Shown: positions 1 to 9,057, counted from the first letter of the stretch. The stretch: DNA of 64,000 bases from Planctomycetota bacterium (GCA_028280485.1 JANQLS010000048.1:69577-133576), one strand, 5' to 3'. The notes: generated by a model from the letters alone, not told the origin. A program made the numbers and translations.

Positions 1-843
1 GAGTGTGTTAATCTTCTTTCAGAAGCCGGGGTTGAGTTCCATGTGCGTAGTAGAGATTTTCAGTCGGCTTTGTTTTTTGCCAAGGATCTTGAAATGATCC
101 AGTTCTTGGTATCCAAAGGTTTGGACTTAGAGGAAAAAGATCGTCATGGATTCACTCCTCTTTTAAAAGCTATTTACTGGGGTGAAATTCCGCAGGTTCA
201 AGCATTCATCAAAGCTGGAGCCAATGTGAACGTTTCTTATAATGGCGGTGAAACGGCTTTTCTACTTGCCTGTAGGTCCATAGATCGATCAGTGGAGCTT
301 TTGAAAGTACTGTCAAAGGCAGGTGTCGATTGTCATGCTTTAACTCAGAATGGATGTAATGCATTTCACGAAGCGTTGGATGTAGATTACTGCGAAGATC
401 AGAAGCATTTAGTAAAGCCCGTTCTTGAATTCTTAAAGGAGATGGATGTCGACTTGGAACTTCGCAACCATCGTGGCCAATCTCCTTTGGCTAAAGCTAT
501 CATTCTTGGAACAGGGCTAGAAGCCCAAATTCTCTGTCAACTGGGTGCAAATCCTAATGTGATCACTCCGCAATATAACTTTGGTCCTGATAATGAGGCT
601 TTACCTGAAGAGCCTCTTGTGTTCGCATGTTTTCAACCTGTACTAGATACCAGCCTTAAGCTTAAAACATTGATAGAGGTTGGAGTAAATCTTAATGTGG
701 TGGATCACGAGGGACTCACGCCATTGGAGGTTGCTAATAATGAATTGAAAGAATTACTTACTGAAGAGCCCAGGCATCTTTTTAAGGAAAGTATTGAAGA
801 AATGGAACAATGTATTTCCTTGTTAAAGGTAGAGGGACTTTGA
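1..843 (+). CDS. Ankyrin-repeat protein, 5' end cut by window edge
   Basis: Reading frame 1 is open from the first base and reads straight into the repeats, so the GTG at 43 is not the real start and the gene begins upstream of the window. About 280 residues are visible. They show ankyrin units with the TPLxxA helix-start motif (HGFTPLLKAI, GETAFLLAC, GQSPLAKAI, GLTPLEVA) and loop motifs such as 'GANVNV' and 'GVNLNVVD'. Ankyrin repeats bind proteins and have no catalytic role. No signal peptide can be judged because the N-terminus is missing. The gene stands apart from its neighbours: the next gene lies on the opposite strand and ends about 95 bp away. In secretion-rich genomes such proteins sometimes act as immunity proteins, but that role is only a possibility here. 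Confidence 0.85.
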   Translation, partial: ECVNLLSEAGVEFHVRSRDFQSALFFAKDLEMIQFLVSKGLDLEEKDRHGFTPLLKAIYWGEIPQVQAFIKAGANVNVSYNGGETAFLLACRSIDRSVELLKVLSKAGVDCHALTQNGCNAFHEALDVDYCEDQKHLVKPVLEFLKEMDVDLELRNHRGQSPLAKAIILGTGLEAQILCQLGANPNVITPQYNFGPDNEALPEEPLVFACFQPVLDTSLKLKTLIEVGVNLNVVDHEGLTPLEVANNELKELLTEEPRHLFKESIEEMEQCISLLKVEGL

Positions 844-937
844 TCTGTATCATTAAATATGATTTGATTTTTTAATTAAGAATGATTTTAGCTGCTAATG
901 GGAATTATGAATTCATTCAGTTCGATAATTATTTAAG

Positions 938-1447
938 TCATCGGAGTTTTGTAATCATGCCATTATTCTCAATGAATTGATTAATGACCTCCGAAACGCT
1001 AAGGATATTTTCACGGTGCCCAACAAAAGACTTCGTCATAAAATGGGCGTCATCGTTTGCTTCATCTTCTTCAAAACCAAACTCTACATGCTCATATTTA
1101 ATCCAAATCGGGAATGCCGATCTGGCTGATGGGGATTGAGGAAATGTTATGGTTAAATCTTGCGTAGCATCAAAAAATTCTATTGGATTTCCCGTTTGGT
1201 AAAAGGATTCTATCTCGTCAGCCCATCTTTTCAAAAAATGCGCATAGACCATAGTTCCAAACTGAATGGTCATTGAAGACTGCACGTTTAACAATCCTGG
1301 TAAAAATATTTCTACATTAATGGATGCGGCTTCGGGGTTGTCATACTTAAATTCTAATTTTGCCTTAGAGTACCCATCGAACGTTTGCCTTTCTCCGGTC
1401 AAGTAGATTATAAGATTGTCGTCTTTATTAATTTCGGCGGTGATCAT
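938..1447 (-). CDS. Cytosolic hypothetical protein, faintly WapI-immunity-like
   Basis: A 169-residue soluble protein with no signal peptide or membrane segment. I do not firmly recognise the family. The layout is beta strands, then a helix carrying FLKRWADEIESF, then a strand with 'FFDATQDLTITF'. This resembles the order seen in WapI-type immunity proteins (beta strands, WL-containing helix, then an EPxLxF-like strand), but the match is by eye and weak. It starts with ATG and ends about 40 bp before the start side of the next minus-strand gene's 3' end, so it may share a transcript with 1487-2098, which lies upstream on the same strand. Real coding is supported by the length and the balanced amphipathic composition. 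Confidence 0.6.
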   Translation of the reverse strand: MITAEINKDDNLIIYLTGERQTFDGYSKAKLEFKYDNPEAASINVEIFLPGLLNVQSSMTIQFGTMVYAHFLKRWADEIESFYQTGNPIEFFDATQDLTITFPQSPSARSAFPIWIKYEHVEFGFEEDEANDDAHFMTKSFVGHRENILSVSEVINQFIENNGMITKLR

Positions 1448-1486
1448 TTTATTTTATAGGCTTTGAGTAGCGACTATTTTTTACGC

Positions 1487-2098
1487 TTATCTGTTATTTA
1501 TAAATGAAAAATAAAGAACTGCCGCCGAAAAAGGTTCTTCATAAGTTCCGTTGACGGATTCCAATTTAAACTCTGAGGTGTAGGAGCCAATTTTATCATT
1601 GTAAATTGCGAGAATTGGAACTTCCGCACTTCCCGTAAGAGTGATATCACCCTCCACGAAACCTAAAGTCCAGCTACTGTGAGTGATACTGGGATGCTCA
1701 ATCGTTCTGTACATACCCGACCCAGTTTCTTTAACGTTTACATAGAGCTGAAATTTATTAGGTTGATCTAAAACTTGGATTGCAGTAGCACTAATGGTGA
1801 GCTCTTCAGGAATCTTGCGACCTTCACTTCCACTGCCGAAGGGTGGGTTTCGTCTAAAGGATTTAGATTTCCCTTCTTCCCAATTAGCTATCCAAGAATC
1901 GATAAATGGGGGAACAGAAGAAGTGCGAATCTTCTTTGTGACAAATCGTGATCTAGTGACGCTCCTTAAGCCCTCGAGTTGACGTTGTAAAAGTTCAACG
2001 TCATTATTCAGTTGTTCAATCTTTTTGGAATTTGGATCTTCGCAGGAAGTTGATAAAAGATAGAACGGTAGAATGAGGAGTAGAGCCCAGTTTTTCAT
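1487..2098 (-). CDS. Small lipoprotein with N-terminal coiled coil
   Basis: A 203-residue protein beginning MKNWALLLILPFYLLSTSC. This is a positively charged start, a hydrophobic core and a lipobox ending at Cys19, so it is predicted to be lipid-anchored. Residues about 25-50 (KKIEQLNNDVELLQRQLEGL) form a heptad-like coiled coil. The remainder looks beta-rich and has no motif I recognise. It lies upstream of 938-1447 on the same strand with a gap of about 39 bp, so the two could be co-transcribed. The function is unknown. The signal peptide makes a structural or envelope role more likely than an enzymatic one. Confidence 0.75.
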   Translation of the reverse strand: MKNWALLLILPFYLLSTSCEDPNSKKIEQLNNDVELLQRQLEGLRSVTRSRFVTKKIRTSSVPPFIDSWIANWEEGKSKSFRRNPPFGSGSEGRKIPEELTISATAIQVLDQPNKFQLYVNVKETGSGMYRTIEHPSITHSSWTLGFVEGDITLTGSAEVPILAIYNDKIGSYTSEFKLESVNGTYEEPFSAAVLYFSFINNR

Positions 2099-2400
2099 CG
2101 AATGTTCACCAGATTAGAAGTTGGTAATATAAAGAGGAAGACTGTCCAGTATTCTATGGCAACCGCATCAGGTCTTCAAGTCGATCATTCAATCCTTTCA
2201 GAATGCTTATTTAGATCCTCCGTTCCCTGAGTTAGAAAAGTAGCCATGGTTGATGAGTTAGGGGATATCGTGCAGGGTAGAACTGATTCATTATTGTGTT
2301 TGTGATATGTCTGTGACGCAATTGAATTAGGCTGAAGGTTTAGGTAAATATTTAGTGATTTGAATCGTTTGAAACCTACTAGCTTCAAGCAGCGCTACTG
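2099..2400. other. Gap between divergent genes, no gene recognised
   Basis: About 300 bp between two divergently oriented genes. It must hold both promoters if both are expressed. A 67-codon minus-strand frame at 2185-2388 has no ribosome-binding site and an unstructured Ser/Thr/Asn-rich translation, so I do not call it. No hairpin or repeat stands out. Confidence 0.5.
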
Positions 2401-2961
2401 ATGACGAATCAAAAGAGAAAAATCATTTACTTGATATCAGGGTTGCTAATCCTGACATTTGTTTCAATTGGATTAAGTTTTCAACGTCAACTCAGAGAAG
2501 AGTATTGGCTCTGGAAGCTTGAAGATTGTTGGGATGAAGGCTGTGAAGAAGTTCTCGTTGAACTTAGTAAAGTTGGTTCAGTTAAGTCGATCAAGCCTAT
2601 TTTGACTCATTGCGATGAAAGTTTTAAAGGGTGGACACTTCGGTTAATTCAAGGTGAGGCGGGCCTTGAGCTAAGAACTAGTGTTACTAGCTTTACTTTC
2701 GATCTGAGCATATATAGAAAATTCCAAAACCCACAGTTGGTTTTTCAATCGATCAAAAGCATTCATATAAAGGATATGATGAGAGTAGATAGCGTATTAA
2801 AGCAATACCTGGATGATATTGATTTACCCTCAGAAACATTCGCTGCGGGAATTTTATTTAATGACAGAAAGAATTATTTAAAATCCTGGGAAAAGAGAAG
2901 AGATGAAATTGAAAGAGAAAAAATCGAGAATAGCGATTATCCAAATGTTCATTTTCGCTAG
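2401..2961 (+). CDS. Single-pass membrane protein, HEAT-like short repeat
   Basis: A 186-residue protein that starts at the ATG at 2401. Residues about 7-26 form one hydrophobic helix after a basic start (TNQKRKIIYLISG), with no lipobox cysteine, so the protein is probably anchored by an uncleaved signal. Next come 'YWLWKLEDCWDEGCEEVLVE' and 'LSKVGSVKSIKPIL', a helix-pair pattern like a single HEAT unit. The first part resembles the start of the protein at 10780-11589 (EAWYLREFNSS...LEAAHQLGKLSS), so both may belong to a family of anchored HEAT-type proteins. The function is unknown. No operon partner is evident, and the next gene is on the other strand, tail to tail. Confidence 0.65.
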   Translation: MTNQKRKIIYLISGLLILTFVSIGLSFQRQLREEYWLWKLEDCWDEGCEEVLVELSKVGSVKSIKPILTHCDESFKGWTLRLIQGEAGLELRTSVTSFTFDLSIYRKFQNPQLVFQSIKSIHIKDMMRVDSVLKQYLDDIDLPSETFAAGILFNDRKNYLKSWEKRRDEIEREKIENSDYPNVHFR

Positions 2962-3010
2962 GGGGATGATTTTTTCGAGATGATCTGTCTGAAATTTGAA
3001 GTTCATTTAA

Positions 3011-3802
3011 CTAAACAATAGAATCCGGATCCTTCGCATAAATATACATAAACTCCACAAATGAAGGATGGGCCAGTTGAACAGGGGGATCCCCTCCCGT
3101 TATAAGATAGACTGGGGCGGGTTGATTTGCATCCTGTGTCAGTTTGATAGCATAGGTATGAGCGTTTTTCGTCCAGTCGGCAAAAAGAAATTAATCTTTA
3201 ATGCCCGAACGATGGACTTGCCAACTATCTAGGGGTTCGATTTCTGCAATTGGCCAAAATCTAAACATGCAATCGTCAATTTCATTAGGCTCCATTCCGT
3301 GTAAATTTTCGAAGTAAGCTCGAACCTCAGCCGGTAATACTACAGAATGCTTTTTCTCGAAACTCTCAATGTCAGTAGATTCGGGTTTAGTACTACGTTT
3401 TACTCTTTCAAACTTCCAACGTTGAATGATCTGCTCCCACATATCGTTCACGTTGATGTCTTCCGGGTTTAATTCATCGAAATTATATCTTTTGCGTTTA
3501 AATTTTTTTTGTTCTTTGACTGGATTTTTAACCGGTGGAATTAAGGCAAAGAATATCGATAAGGGAATGTAAAGTAATACCATGCAACCAACGAAAATGA
3601 GCATTTTGCTAATGGGTGTAATGAAAAAAAGTCCTGAATAGGTACAGATAATAAAGGGGGCTTGAATGAAGGCGACCCATTTTGGGGATCTCGATCGTTT
3701 CACACACTCACTACAAAGTAATCCTTTTTTATCACCCCAAAAAAGTCGTTTCATTACACTTAATGTCTTCTCATTGCAGTAGGGGCAGGTTAATTTGAGC
3801 AT
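3011..3802 (-). pseudogene. Zinc ribbon/2-TM/SMI1-KNR4 protein with internal stop
   Basis: The frame begins MLKLTCPYC. It has a zinc ribbon with CPYC near residue 6 and LCSEC near residue 30, two hydrophobic segments (about 45-85), a basic linker and an SMI1/KNR4 domain (from about residue 135: 'FEKKHSVVLPAEVRAYFENL', then FRFWPIAEIEPL). The frame stops at a TAA at 3191-3193. The next codons in the same frame read FLFADWTKNAHTYAIKL and run 59 codons to a TAG at 3011-3013. That is the C-terminal half expected of SMI1/KNR4, whose usual wording is 'Y-F-x-F-A-D-W'. So one codon, probably TAT or TAC for Tyr, has become TAA. SMI1/KNR4 domains are common immunity proteins in toxin systems. The gene is either recently broken, read through, or wrongly sequenced at one base. 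Confidence 0.85.
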
Positions 3803-4037
3803 GGAATCGATTTGAATCTTTTGGGGGGCGACTATTGTCTTTTAGTGAAGGATTTGATCTGCGGTGTTTTGGTTGTATTCATTTCATTGATAATGCATTA
3901 TCTTCGTGACTAACAGAATTTAAAAGGAAATATTCTCCTCCTTGGGTATAGGGTATGTTGTAGAAGCACATTAGGTTTAGATTCAAGATGCAGACTCAAT
4001 TTGAATCATAGGTCTTTTATCCTGCGTATGCATTCAA

Positions 4038-4799
4038 ATGAATAATAAAAAGCGCAAAATTGTCATTATTACTTTAATCTTCGCTTTACTGGTAGTCAGC
4101 TCTTTTGCTTACTACTACTTGAAGCCACTGATTGAATTTAGAAGTAAATTTGAAGCTTTTCCCGTCAACGCCCAGGGCTTAAAAGAATATCGACATCGAA
4201 AAACAAATATCATTTTTGTTCAAGTACCCAAGGGATCTTTTGTTCAAAAGTTTTTTCTAAGTAAAACAGTTTTCCATTTGGAATCTTTTTTAATTTCAAA
4301 ACATGAGGTTTCTCAAAAGCAATGGCAAGCCATCATGGGGAGCAATCCAGCTGAGTTTAAAGGAGAGCAATTTCCTATAGAGAATGTTTCTTGGGAAGAC
4401 TGCGAAGATTTTTGTCAACGAACCGGTTTATCTCTTCCCTTACACTATCAATGGGAATATGCCTGTAGAGCTGGAACCACGACTCCATATTCATTTGGTT
4501 TATCAATTACCCAAGATCAGGTTAACTTTTGGAAGGAGTTGAGCTTTGATAACAGGGATAAAACTCTTCCAGTCGATAGCTTAGAGCCAAACCCATGGGG
4601 GCTTTACAATATGCACGGAAATGTGGCGGAGTGGTGTGGTGGATTACCTAAAGGATTTTCAGATAAAGCTCGAGTTTATAAAGGTGGATCCTGGTCGGCT
4701 GAGGCTAAGCATGCTCGATCCGATTCTCGTGGGATGTCCAATTTATCTCTTTCTGAGAGTTCGGTTGGTTTTCGCCCGGTTTATCTTTTTGATCGTTGA
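4038..4799 (+). CDS. Membrane-anchored FGE/SUMF1-fold protein, non-catalytic type
   Basis: A 253-residue protein with a basic start and one hydrophobic helix (about 8-28), followed by an FGE-sulfatase (SUMF1/PvdO/EgtB) domain. Diagnostic stretches are 'KHEVSQKQWQAIMGSNPAEF', 'PIENVSWEDCEDFCQRTG', 'LPLHYQWEYACRAGTTTPYS', 'NPWGLYNMHGNVAEWC' and the final VGFRPVYLF. True formylglycine-generating enzymes carry a copper-binding Cys pair in a C-x4-C pattern just before the RxAAR segment. Here that stretch reads 'KGGSWSAEAKHARSDSRG', without cysteine, so sulfatase activation is unlikely. The early strand usually reading PGGxFxMGSPxxE is degraded to VPKGSFVQKFF. It is the most diverged of the four FGE-fold proteins in this window. 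Substrate and function are unknown. Confidence 0.85.
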   Translation: MNNKKRKIVIITLIFALLVVSSFAYYYLKPLIEFRSKFEAFPVNAQGLKEYRHRKTNIIFVQVPKGSFVQKFFLSKTVFHLESFLISKHEVSQKQWQAIMGSNPAEFKGEQFPIENVSWEDCEDFCQRTGLSLPLHYQWEYACRAGTTTPYSFGLSITQDQVNFWKELSFDNRDKTLPVDSLEPNPWGLYNMHGNVAEWCGGLPKGFSDKARVYKGGSWSAEAKHARSDSRGMSNLSLSESSVGFRPVYLFDR

Positions 4800-5031
4800 T
4801 TCGATCAAATCAGCAATAATTTAATCTTACATTTCTTATTATTTGAGTTTTGTCGCAGTGACATTTCGATGACTAAAAATTCCTATTATTTGGGCCTGGG
4901 CAATCGAGAAAGGGAGACTTTACATCTACTTATAAGCACTCATGTATATGGGATTGGACTTCCGCCTAGTCTGAAAAAATTTACTCAAAGCTAGAATGCC
5001 AATGGCCCTGAATTAGAATCGGGAGCTGGAG

Positions 5032-5691
5032 ATGAGTTTAAAATATTTAAGTACGCTCATCCTCTTAATCACAGTTAATGGTTGTCAAAGTTTAGAAGAT
5101 AAGCATTGGCAGAAGAGGAAGGAATTTTTAAATAAGGTCTTAAACAGTAATTGGAATGAGCAAATAAAATCAAGACCGAATGAAGATGTTGAGTACGAAA
5201 TATTAATTGAAGAAATTGTTTTTAACATTATTAGAGAAAATGCTGGTGTCCGTATTGAGGGTATTTCGAAAGAGGATATCGCAATTCCAAAAGATAGAAT
5301 TGGGAGAATTATATATGAAGATCACCTGATTTATGGAAATTTGTATGTCGAGATAAATGGTGAATCTTCTTTGCTGCATTTTAACTTTACACATGCTGGG
5401 TTTCGACAACGAAGATTCAATATTTGGTTCTACGATCATATAATCCTACAAAAAAAGTTAAAGGGAGGCGCTTTAAGTAAATTGTGGCGTTACTTAGAAT
5501 TTTCTTCACCTAAAGGCATTAATACCTTCAAGGGAACTCTTTATCCTCAGTTTATTTTCGAGATAGATCTAAAGAAACAATTTTCAAAGGAAGCTCAGAA
5601 AGAGCTTTCTGTATATCAATTAAAAGATGATCAGCTTGTAATTAGAATAGATAGAGTGAACTTAGCGAAGTGGTTAAGAAGTATTGAATAG
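5032..5691 (+). CDS. Hypothetical lipoprotein
   Basis: A 219-residue protein with a clear lipoprotein signal: MSLKYLSTLILLITVNGC, cysteine at residue 18. The ATG is preceded by GGAGCTGGAG, a plausible ribosome-binding region. The mature part is rich in charged residues and predicted alpha/beta, with no motif I recognise. About 160 bp upstream, at 4859-4873, is a TGACA-N6-TGAC element also found upstream of the gene at 7780. The next gene on the same strand is about 140 bp away, so co-transcription is possible but not shown. Function unknown. Confidence 0.7.
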   Translation: MSLKYLSTLILLITVNGCQSLEDKHWQKRKEFLNKVLNSNWNEQIKSRPNEDVEYEILIEEIVFNIIRENAGVRIEGISKEDIAIPKDRIGRIIYEDHLIYGNLYVEINGESSLLHFNFTHAGFRQRRFNIWFYDHIILQKKLKGGALSKLWRYLEFSSPKGINTFKGTLYPQFIFEIDLKKQFSKEAQKELSVYQLKDDQLVIRIDRVNLAKWLRSIE

Positions 5692-5833
5692 TTTAATTTT
5701 GAATCCAGAACGAAAGGTTCAAATGATTTCCAAGCTTTCCGTTAAAGGTTATCTTGGTTATGAAGTTGTGTAAATAAAGTCTTCTTCAATTAAGTTCAAA
5801 GGCTGAAAGAAGATTAAAGGATTTTAAGACCTG

Positions 5834-6328
5834 ATGGTAGTGTATGAAATTAAATTCATAGTCGGTATAGTCATCTTGTTACAATTTTCATGGGTCTCGT
5901 GCAATCAAACTGAGACTTACGTAGGCCGGGAAATTGAACAGGTGATTATGATTAGGAACAAGCAACCCTTCTTGGTTTCAAAAAACTTTATAGGCTACCC
6001 TCAAGAGGTGCTCGAAGAGTTTGAGGGCAAGCCCCACTTTGTGAGTGAAGTTAATGGTCTAAAGAAGGTTGTTTACTATTACACCCATTTCTCTAAAGTT
6101 TTTGATGAAGGAAAAATGATTTTATTCCTTGAGGTGCTTCATGGTCGAAGGCAATACTTGCGTTCAGGCGGTATTCAGCGCGAAAAGACAGTTTTCAATG
6201 GAGAGCATCAATATATTTTGCAGGACGATAAAATCACAAAGTTTATAGACCTTGAGTACGAAAAAGAACGCGGATTGGAAGAGATCGAATTATCCCCTGT
6301 AGATCATTTAGAATTCAGGGATGACTGA
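5834..6328 (+). CDS. Small hypothetical lipoprotein
   Basis: A 164-residue protein. After a short start, residues about 9-22 are hydrophobic and end in WVSC, a fair lipobox with cysteine at 23. The mature part contains 'GREIEQVIMIRNKQPFLVSK' and a later beta-rich stretch with YYYTHFSKVFDEGKMILFLE. Short envelope lipoproteins of the SmpA/OmlA type have a loosely similar build, but there is no convincing signature. The 3' end overlaps the 3' end of the convergent pentapeptide gene by 21 bp, so the two transcripts are antisense to each other there. Confidence 0.65.
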   Translation: MVVYEIKFIVGIVILLQFSWVSCNQTETYVGREIEQVIMIRNKQPFLVSKNFIGYPQEVLEEFEGKPHFVSEVNGLKKVVYYYTHFSKVFDEGKMILFLEVLHGRRQYLRSGGIQREKTVFNGEHQYILQDDKITKFIDLEYEKERGLEEIELSPVDHLEFRDD

Positions 6329-7393
6329 GATCGTTTTTGCGCCTTGGGATTTTGCATGTTCAACTAATTCTGTTGGTGCCTCGGAAGAATCTAAATTAAT
6401 AAAAACTGAGTCGTCAAATTTTGCTGTGGTCCAATTTTTAGAACCTGTAAATTGAGCCTCATCGAATTCGGCAGAATTAAAGTTTGCTCTGTCTAAGTTT
6501 GCATTGCTGAACTTAACAGCCATAAACTTACAATTTCCAAAATTACAATTAGATAAATTTGAACTAGAGAAATCGGTACTCCTTATAAAGGAGTCAGAGA
6601 AATCCATACCAGACAGATTCATATTGCTTAAATTAAATAGGTAGTTTGAGCGTCTGGGTTTTGAATTGAATAAATCATACAAGGTTTGCCATTTATTGTT
6701 TAACTTGGCTTGTTCGTTCAATTGAAGTTCAAAAAGATCAGTTTGATGGAATTTTACGTCTTCAAAATTAGTAAATGAAGCTTTTATATTGGGATGAAAA
6801 ATTGAATTATTAAATTTGATATCATTTAGTTCGCAGTGGTCAAATTTACCCCAATCAAAAAGAACCCAATTGAATTTTACCGTTTTAAACTTGGTCTTAT
6901 TTGAAAATTCACTTTCTATTAGGCCTCCTTCGATTAGAGAATTTCTAAGCTGGCATTGGTTAAACGTACATGAAAGTATCTGACATCTCAGGAAGTTTGT
7001 TGACTCGAAGGTGCAATTCTTAAACAAGCAAACTTCGAAGGAAGCATCATCGATAGTGCAGTTATTAAAACGAACATTGGAAAAGTTAAGATTTTCAAAA
7101 AATGTGTCATCAAAAATACAGGCCTCAAATGTTACATCTCTGAAGCTCAAGTTTCTGAATTCGTAGTCATGGGTTAGCTTGAGTTTTGAAAAAGAAATCC
7201 CTTTGATCGATAGCTCTTCAAACTGGTTGCTTTTTCTCCACGCATTCCATTCGGAGGGCCCTAAGTTAAGATTCTCTTTAATTTTTTTGTTTAAGAAATA
7301 TTGATTTATGGATGGCGTTAAAAAATAGCTAACCGCAATGGTTGAAAATCCTAAAATCACGATTAGAGTTATTTTAAATTTATTCTTCATCAA
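6308..7393 (-). CDS. Membrane-anchored pentapeptide-repeat protein
   Basis: A 361-residue protein with an N-terminal hydrophobic helix (about residues 8-27) and no lipobox, so probably single-pass. From about residue 75 to 200, and again from about 255 to 330, it carries tandem five-residue repeats centred on Phe/Leu, such as 'CIFDDTFFENLNFSNVRFNN', 'CLFKNCTFESTNFLRCQIL' and 'SNLSNCNFGNCKFMAVKFSN'. Pentapeptide repeats fold into a right-handed square beta helix and act by binding; some mimic DNA and protect gyrase, but the anchored topology argues against that here. The two repeat blocks are split by a non-repeat insert of about 40 residues (FELQLNEQAKLNNKWQTLYD). Many repeats have Cys at the i+2 or neighbouring site, which is unusual for a protein outside the cytoplasm. 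The C-terminus overlaps the convergent lipoprotein gene. Confidence 0.9.
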   Translation of the reverse strand: MMKNKFKITLIVILGFSTIAVSYFLTPSINQYFLNKKIKENLNLGPSEWNAWRKSNQFEELSIKGISFSKLKLTHDYEFRNLSFRDVTFEACIFDDTFFENLNFSNVRFNNCTIDDASFEVCLFKNCTFESTNFLRCQILSCTFNQCQLRNSLIEGGLIESEFSNKTKFKTVKFNWVLFDWGKFDHCELNDIKFNNSIFHPNIKASFTNFEDVKFHQTDLFELQLNEQAKLNNKWQTLYDLFNSKPRRSNYLFNLSNMNLSGMDFSDSFIRSTDFSSSNLSNCNFGNCKFMAVKFSNANLDRANFNSAEFDEAQFTGSKNWTTAKFDDSVFINLDSSEAPTELVEHAKSQGAKTISVIPEF

Positions 7394-7779
7394 AATCGTG
7401 TGGACATCTTACTTGTTCTTTAATGTTGAAATTTTGTTCCACTTATAACCGGGTTTTTATTGATTAAAAGAACTATGAGTTAGAAAGCTAAGATGATAGG
7501 TGAGTTTCGCTTAATTTAAAAGTGCAATAGTGGCAAGATTAAATCAATGGCATAGACCTACTTCATCTAATTAAATTTTAAGATGACACTTTCGTGACCA
7601 TTGAGTGATATGAATTTTAGATAGAATACGAATGAGTACCGGGCAGTTTATTCGATGGATTAACTTTTGCTGTATTTATGTTGCAGGCCTAAAAAATAGT
7701 AAAAGATTCCTGAAGAATCATCGTCATATAGATGTGAAGAATTTAGAGAGTAGAGATTCTCTTCAGGCAATTTCAGAAT
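7394..7779. other. Divergent promoter gap with a TGACA-N6-TGAC element
   Basis: About 390 AT-rich bases between two divergent genes. At 7584-7598 lies TGACACTTTCGTGAC, two TGAC half-sites in direct orientation about one helical turn apart. Near-identical elements occur at 22500-22514 and, more loosely, at 4859-4873. No credible reading frame of any length was seen. I cannot place a -10/-35 pair with confidence. Confidence 0.4.
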
Positions 7780-9057
7780 ATGCAAATTATTAAGCTCCAA
7801 TTATGTGTCTTGGTTTGGGTTCTCTTTTCATTAAGCCTTTCCTGTCATCAGGCTATAAAAAATGATTCTAATGAAAAGGCAACTAAGTTAACTCGGAGGG
7901 CTTCTAACGATAAGAAGAAGAATACGAAGAAAAAAAACAAGTCAACAAAGTCTACTCCTCCACGCATGATAATTGGAAGCGTCTTCAATCCGCAGATTGC
8001 AGCAGTCGTAGATGCAGTTAGTGAAGCTAAAGATATTGCGGTAATTTCGGTAGGGAAGGATCAAAAGGTATCTGTTGGGCATGTTTTTTATGTCATAAGA
8101 GGTGGTACTAAAATAGCAAAGTTAAAGGTTACCGATGTCTATCAAGATTTATCGGGTGCAAAAATTATAGAGACGTACAAACAACATGAAGTGATGGTCG
8201 GTGACGTTCTTCGATCAGCCAGGGATTTAGACCGATTTACTGTATTAGATGGTTACCACAAAGACATTCAGAGAGTCTTTGGTCCAAAAGGTCAAAAGAA
8301 GCTACCTGAGTTAAGAGGCTATTCTTTGCTCGGTCCAAATGATCAGAAGTATCCCGAGTATGAACATGACTCTACTGGGCTTATCTTTGTTCTTCTTCCT
8401 GGGGGTAAATTTATGATGGGGTCTCCGGAGGATGAACCAGGTAGAAATGATGATGAATTACTGCATAAAGTGAAGGTTTCCCCATTCTTGATGGCAAAGT
8501 ATGAGGTTTCACAAGAGATTTGGGAGAAATTTATGGGATCCAATCCTTCAAACTTTAAAGGACAAAATTTACCCGTAGAAACGATTTCATGGAAAGACTG
8601 CTACGGAGATAGTAGTTCATTTTGTAGGAAGCTTTGGTTTGGTTTGCCGACAGAAGCACAGTGGGAATATGCTTGCCGATCTGGGACCGTTACTCCATTT
8701 AGTTTTGACTCTGGTATTACCCTTGAGCAAGAAAACTTTAGAAGTGAGGTAGACAGTGAGAATAGAAATAAAACTGTAGAGGTTGATCAAGGTGAACCTA
8801 ACAGGTTTGGACTCTACAATATGCATGGAAATGTGAGCGAGTGGTGCTTGGATGTCTATAATGAGCATTACTACTCTACTCCAGAGGCTACCAACGGAGA
8901 CGTACCTGCCAAGTCAGACGGGGGATTCCGTGTAATTCGTGGTGGTTGCTGGTACCTCGTTGCGCCTGGTTGTCGTTCAGCGGCTCGTGAATCTTTTGGA
9001 TCTTCGAAGCGCCATGAAGGCCTTGGCTTCCGCCCGGTAGTTTGTTTGCCGAAATAA
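7780..9057 (+). CDS. FGE/SUMF1-fold lipoprotein with N-terminal beta domain
   Basis: A 425-residue lipoprotein: the lipobox LSLSC places the lipidated cysteine at 22. A Lys/Asn/Thr-rich tether (about 30-62) follows. Residues 78-147 form a small beta domain (AVISVGKDQKVSVGHVFYVI ... VMVGDVLRS) of the FlgT-C-like kind often seen in planctomycete envelope proteins. From about residue 190 comes an FGE-sulfatase domain: 'LPGGKFMMGSPEDEPGRNDD', 'LMAKYEVSQEIWEKFMGSNP', 'LPTEAQWEYACRSGTVTPFS', FGLYNMHGNVSEWCLDVYN, 'RGGCWYLVAPGCRSAARES' and LGFRPVV. Two cysteines lie near the catalytic region, but their C-x8-C spacing is not the C-x4-C copper site of true FGE. It is the best-preserved of the four paralogues. 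The surface-exposed role is unknown; a binding or scaffold function is inferred. Confidence 0.88.
   Translation: MQIIKLQLCVLVWVLFSLSLSCHQAIKNDSNEKATKLTRRASNDKKKNTKKKNKSTKSTPPRMIIGSVFNPQIAAVVDAVSEAKDIAVISVGKDQKVSVGHVFYVIRGGTKIAKLKVTDVYQDLSGAKIIETYKQHEVMVGDVLRSARDLDRFTVLDGYHKDIQRVFGPKGQKKLPELRGYSLLGPNDQKYPEYEHDSTGLIFVLLPGGKFMMGSPEDEPGRNDDELLHKVKVSPFLMAKYEVSQEIWEKFMGSNPSNFKGQNLPVETISWKDCYGDSSSFCRKLWFGLPTEAQWEYACRSGTVTPFSFDSGITLEQENFRSEVDSENRNKTVEVDQGEPNRFGLYNMHGNVSEWCLDVYNEHYYSTPEATNGDVPAKSDGGFRVIRGGCWYLVAPGCRSAARESFGSSKRHEGLGFRPVVCLPK

Noticed and set aside
2185..2388. 67-codon minus-strand frame
   Set aside because: No ribosome-binding site, unstructured Ser/Thr/Asn-rich text, lies in a divergent promoter gap.
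4621..4824. 67-codon frame inside the FGE-fold gene
   Set aside because: Out-of-frame shadow of the real gene at 4038-4799.
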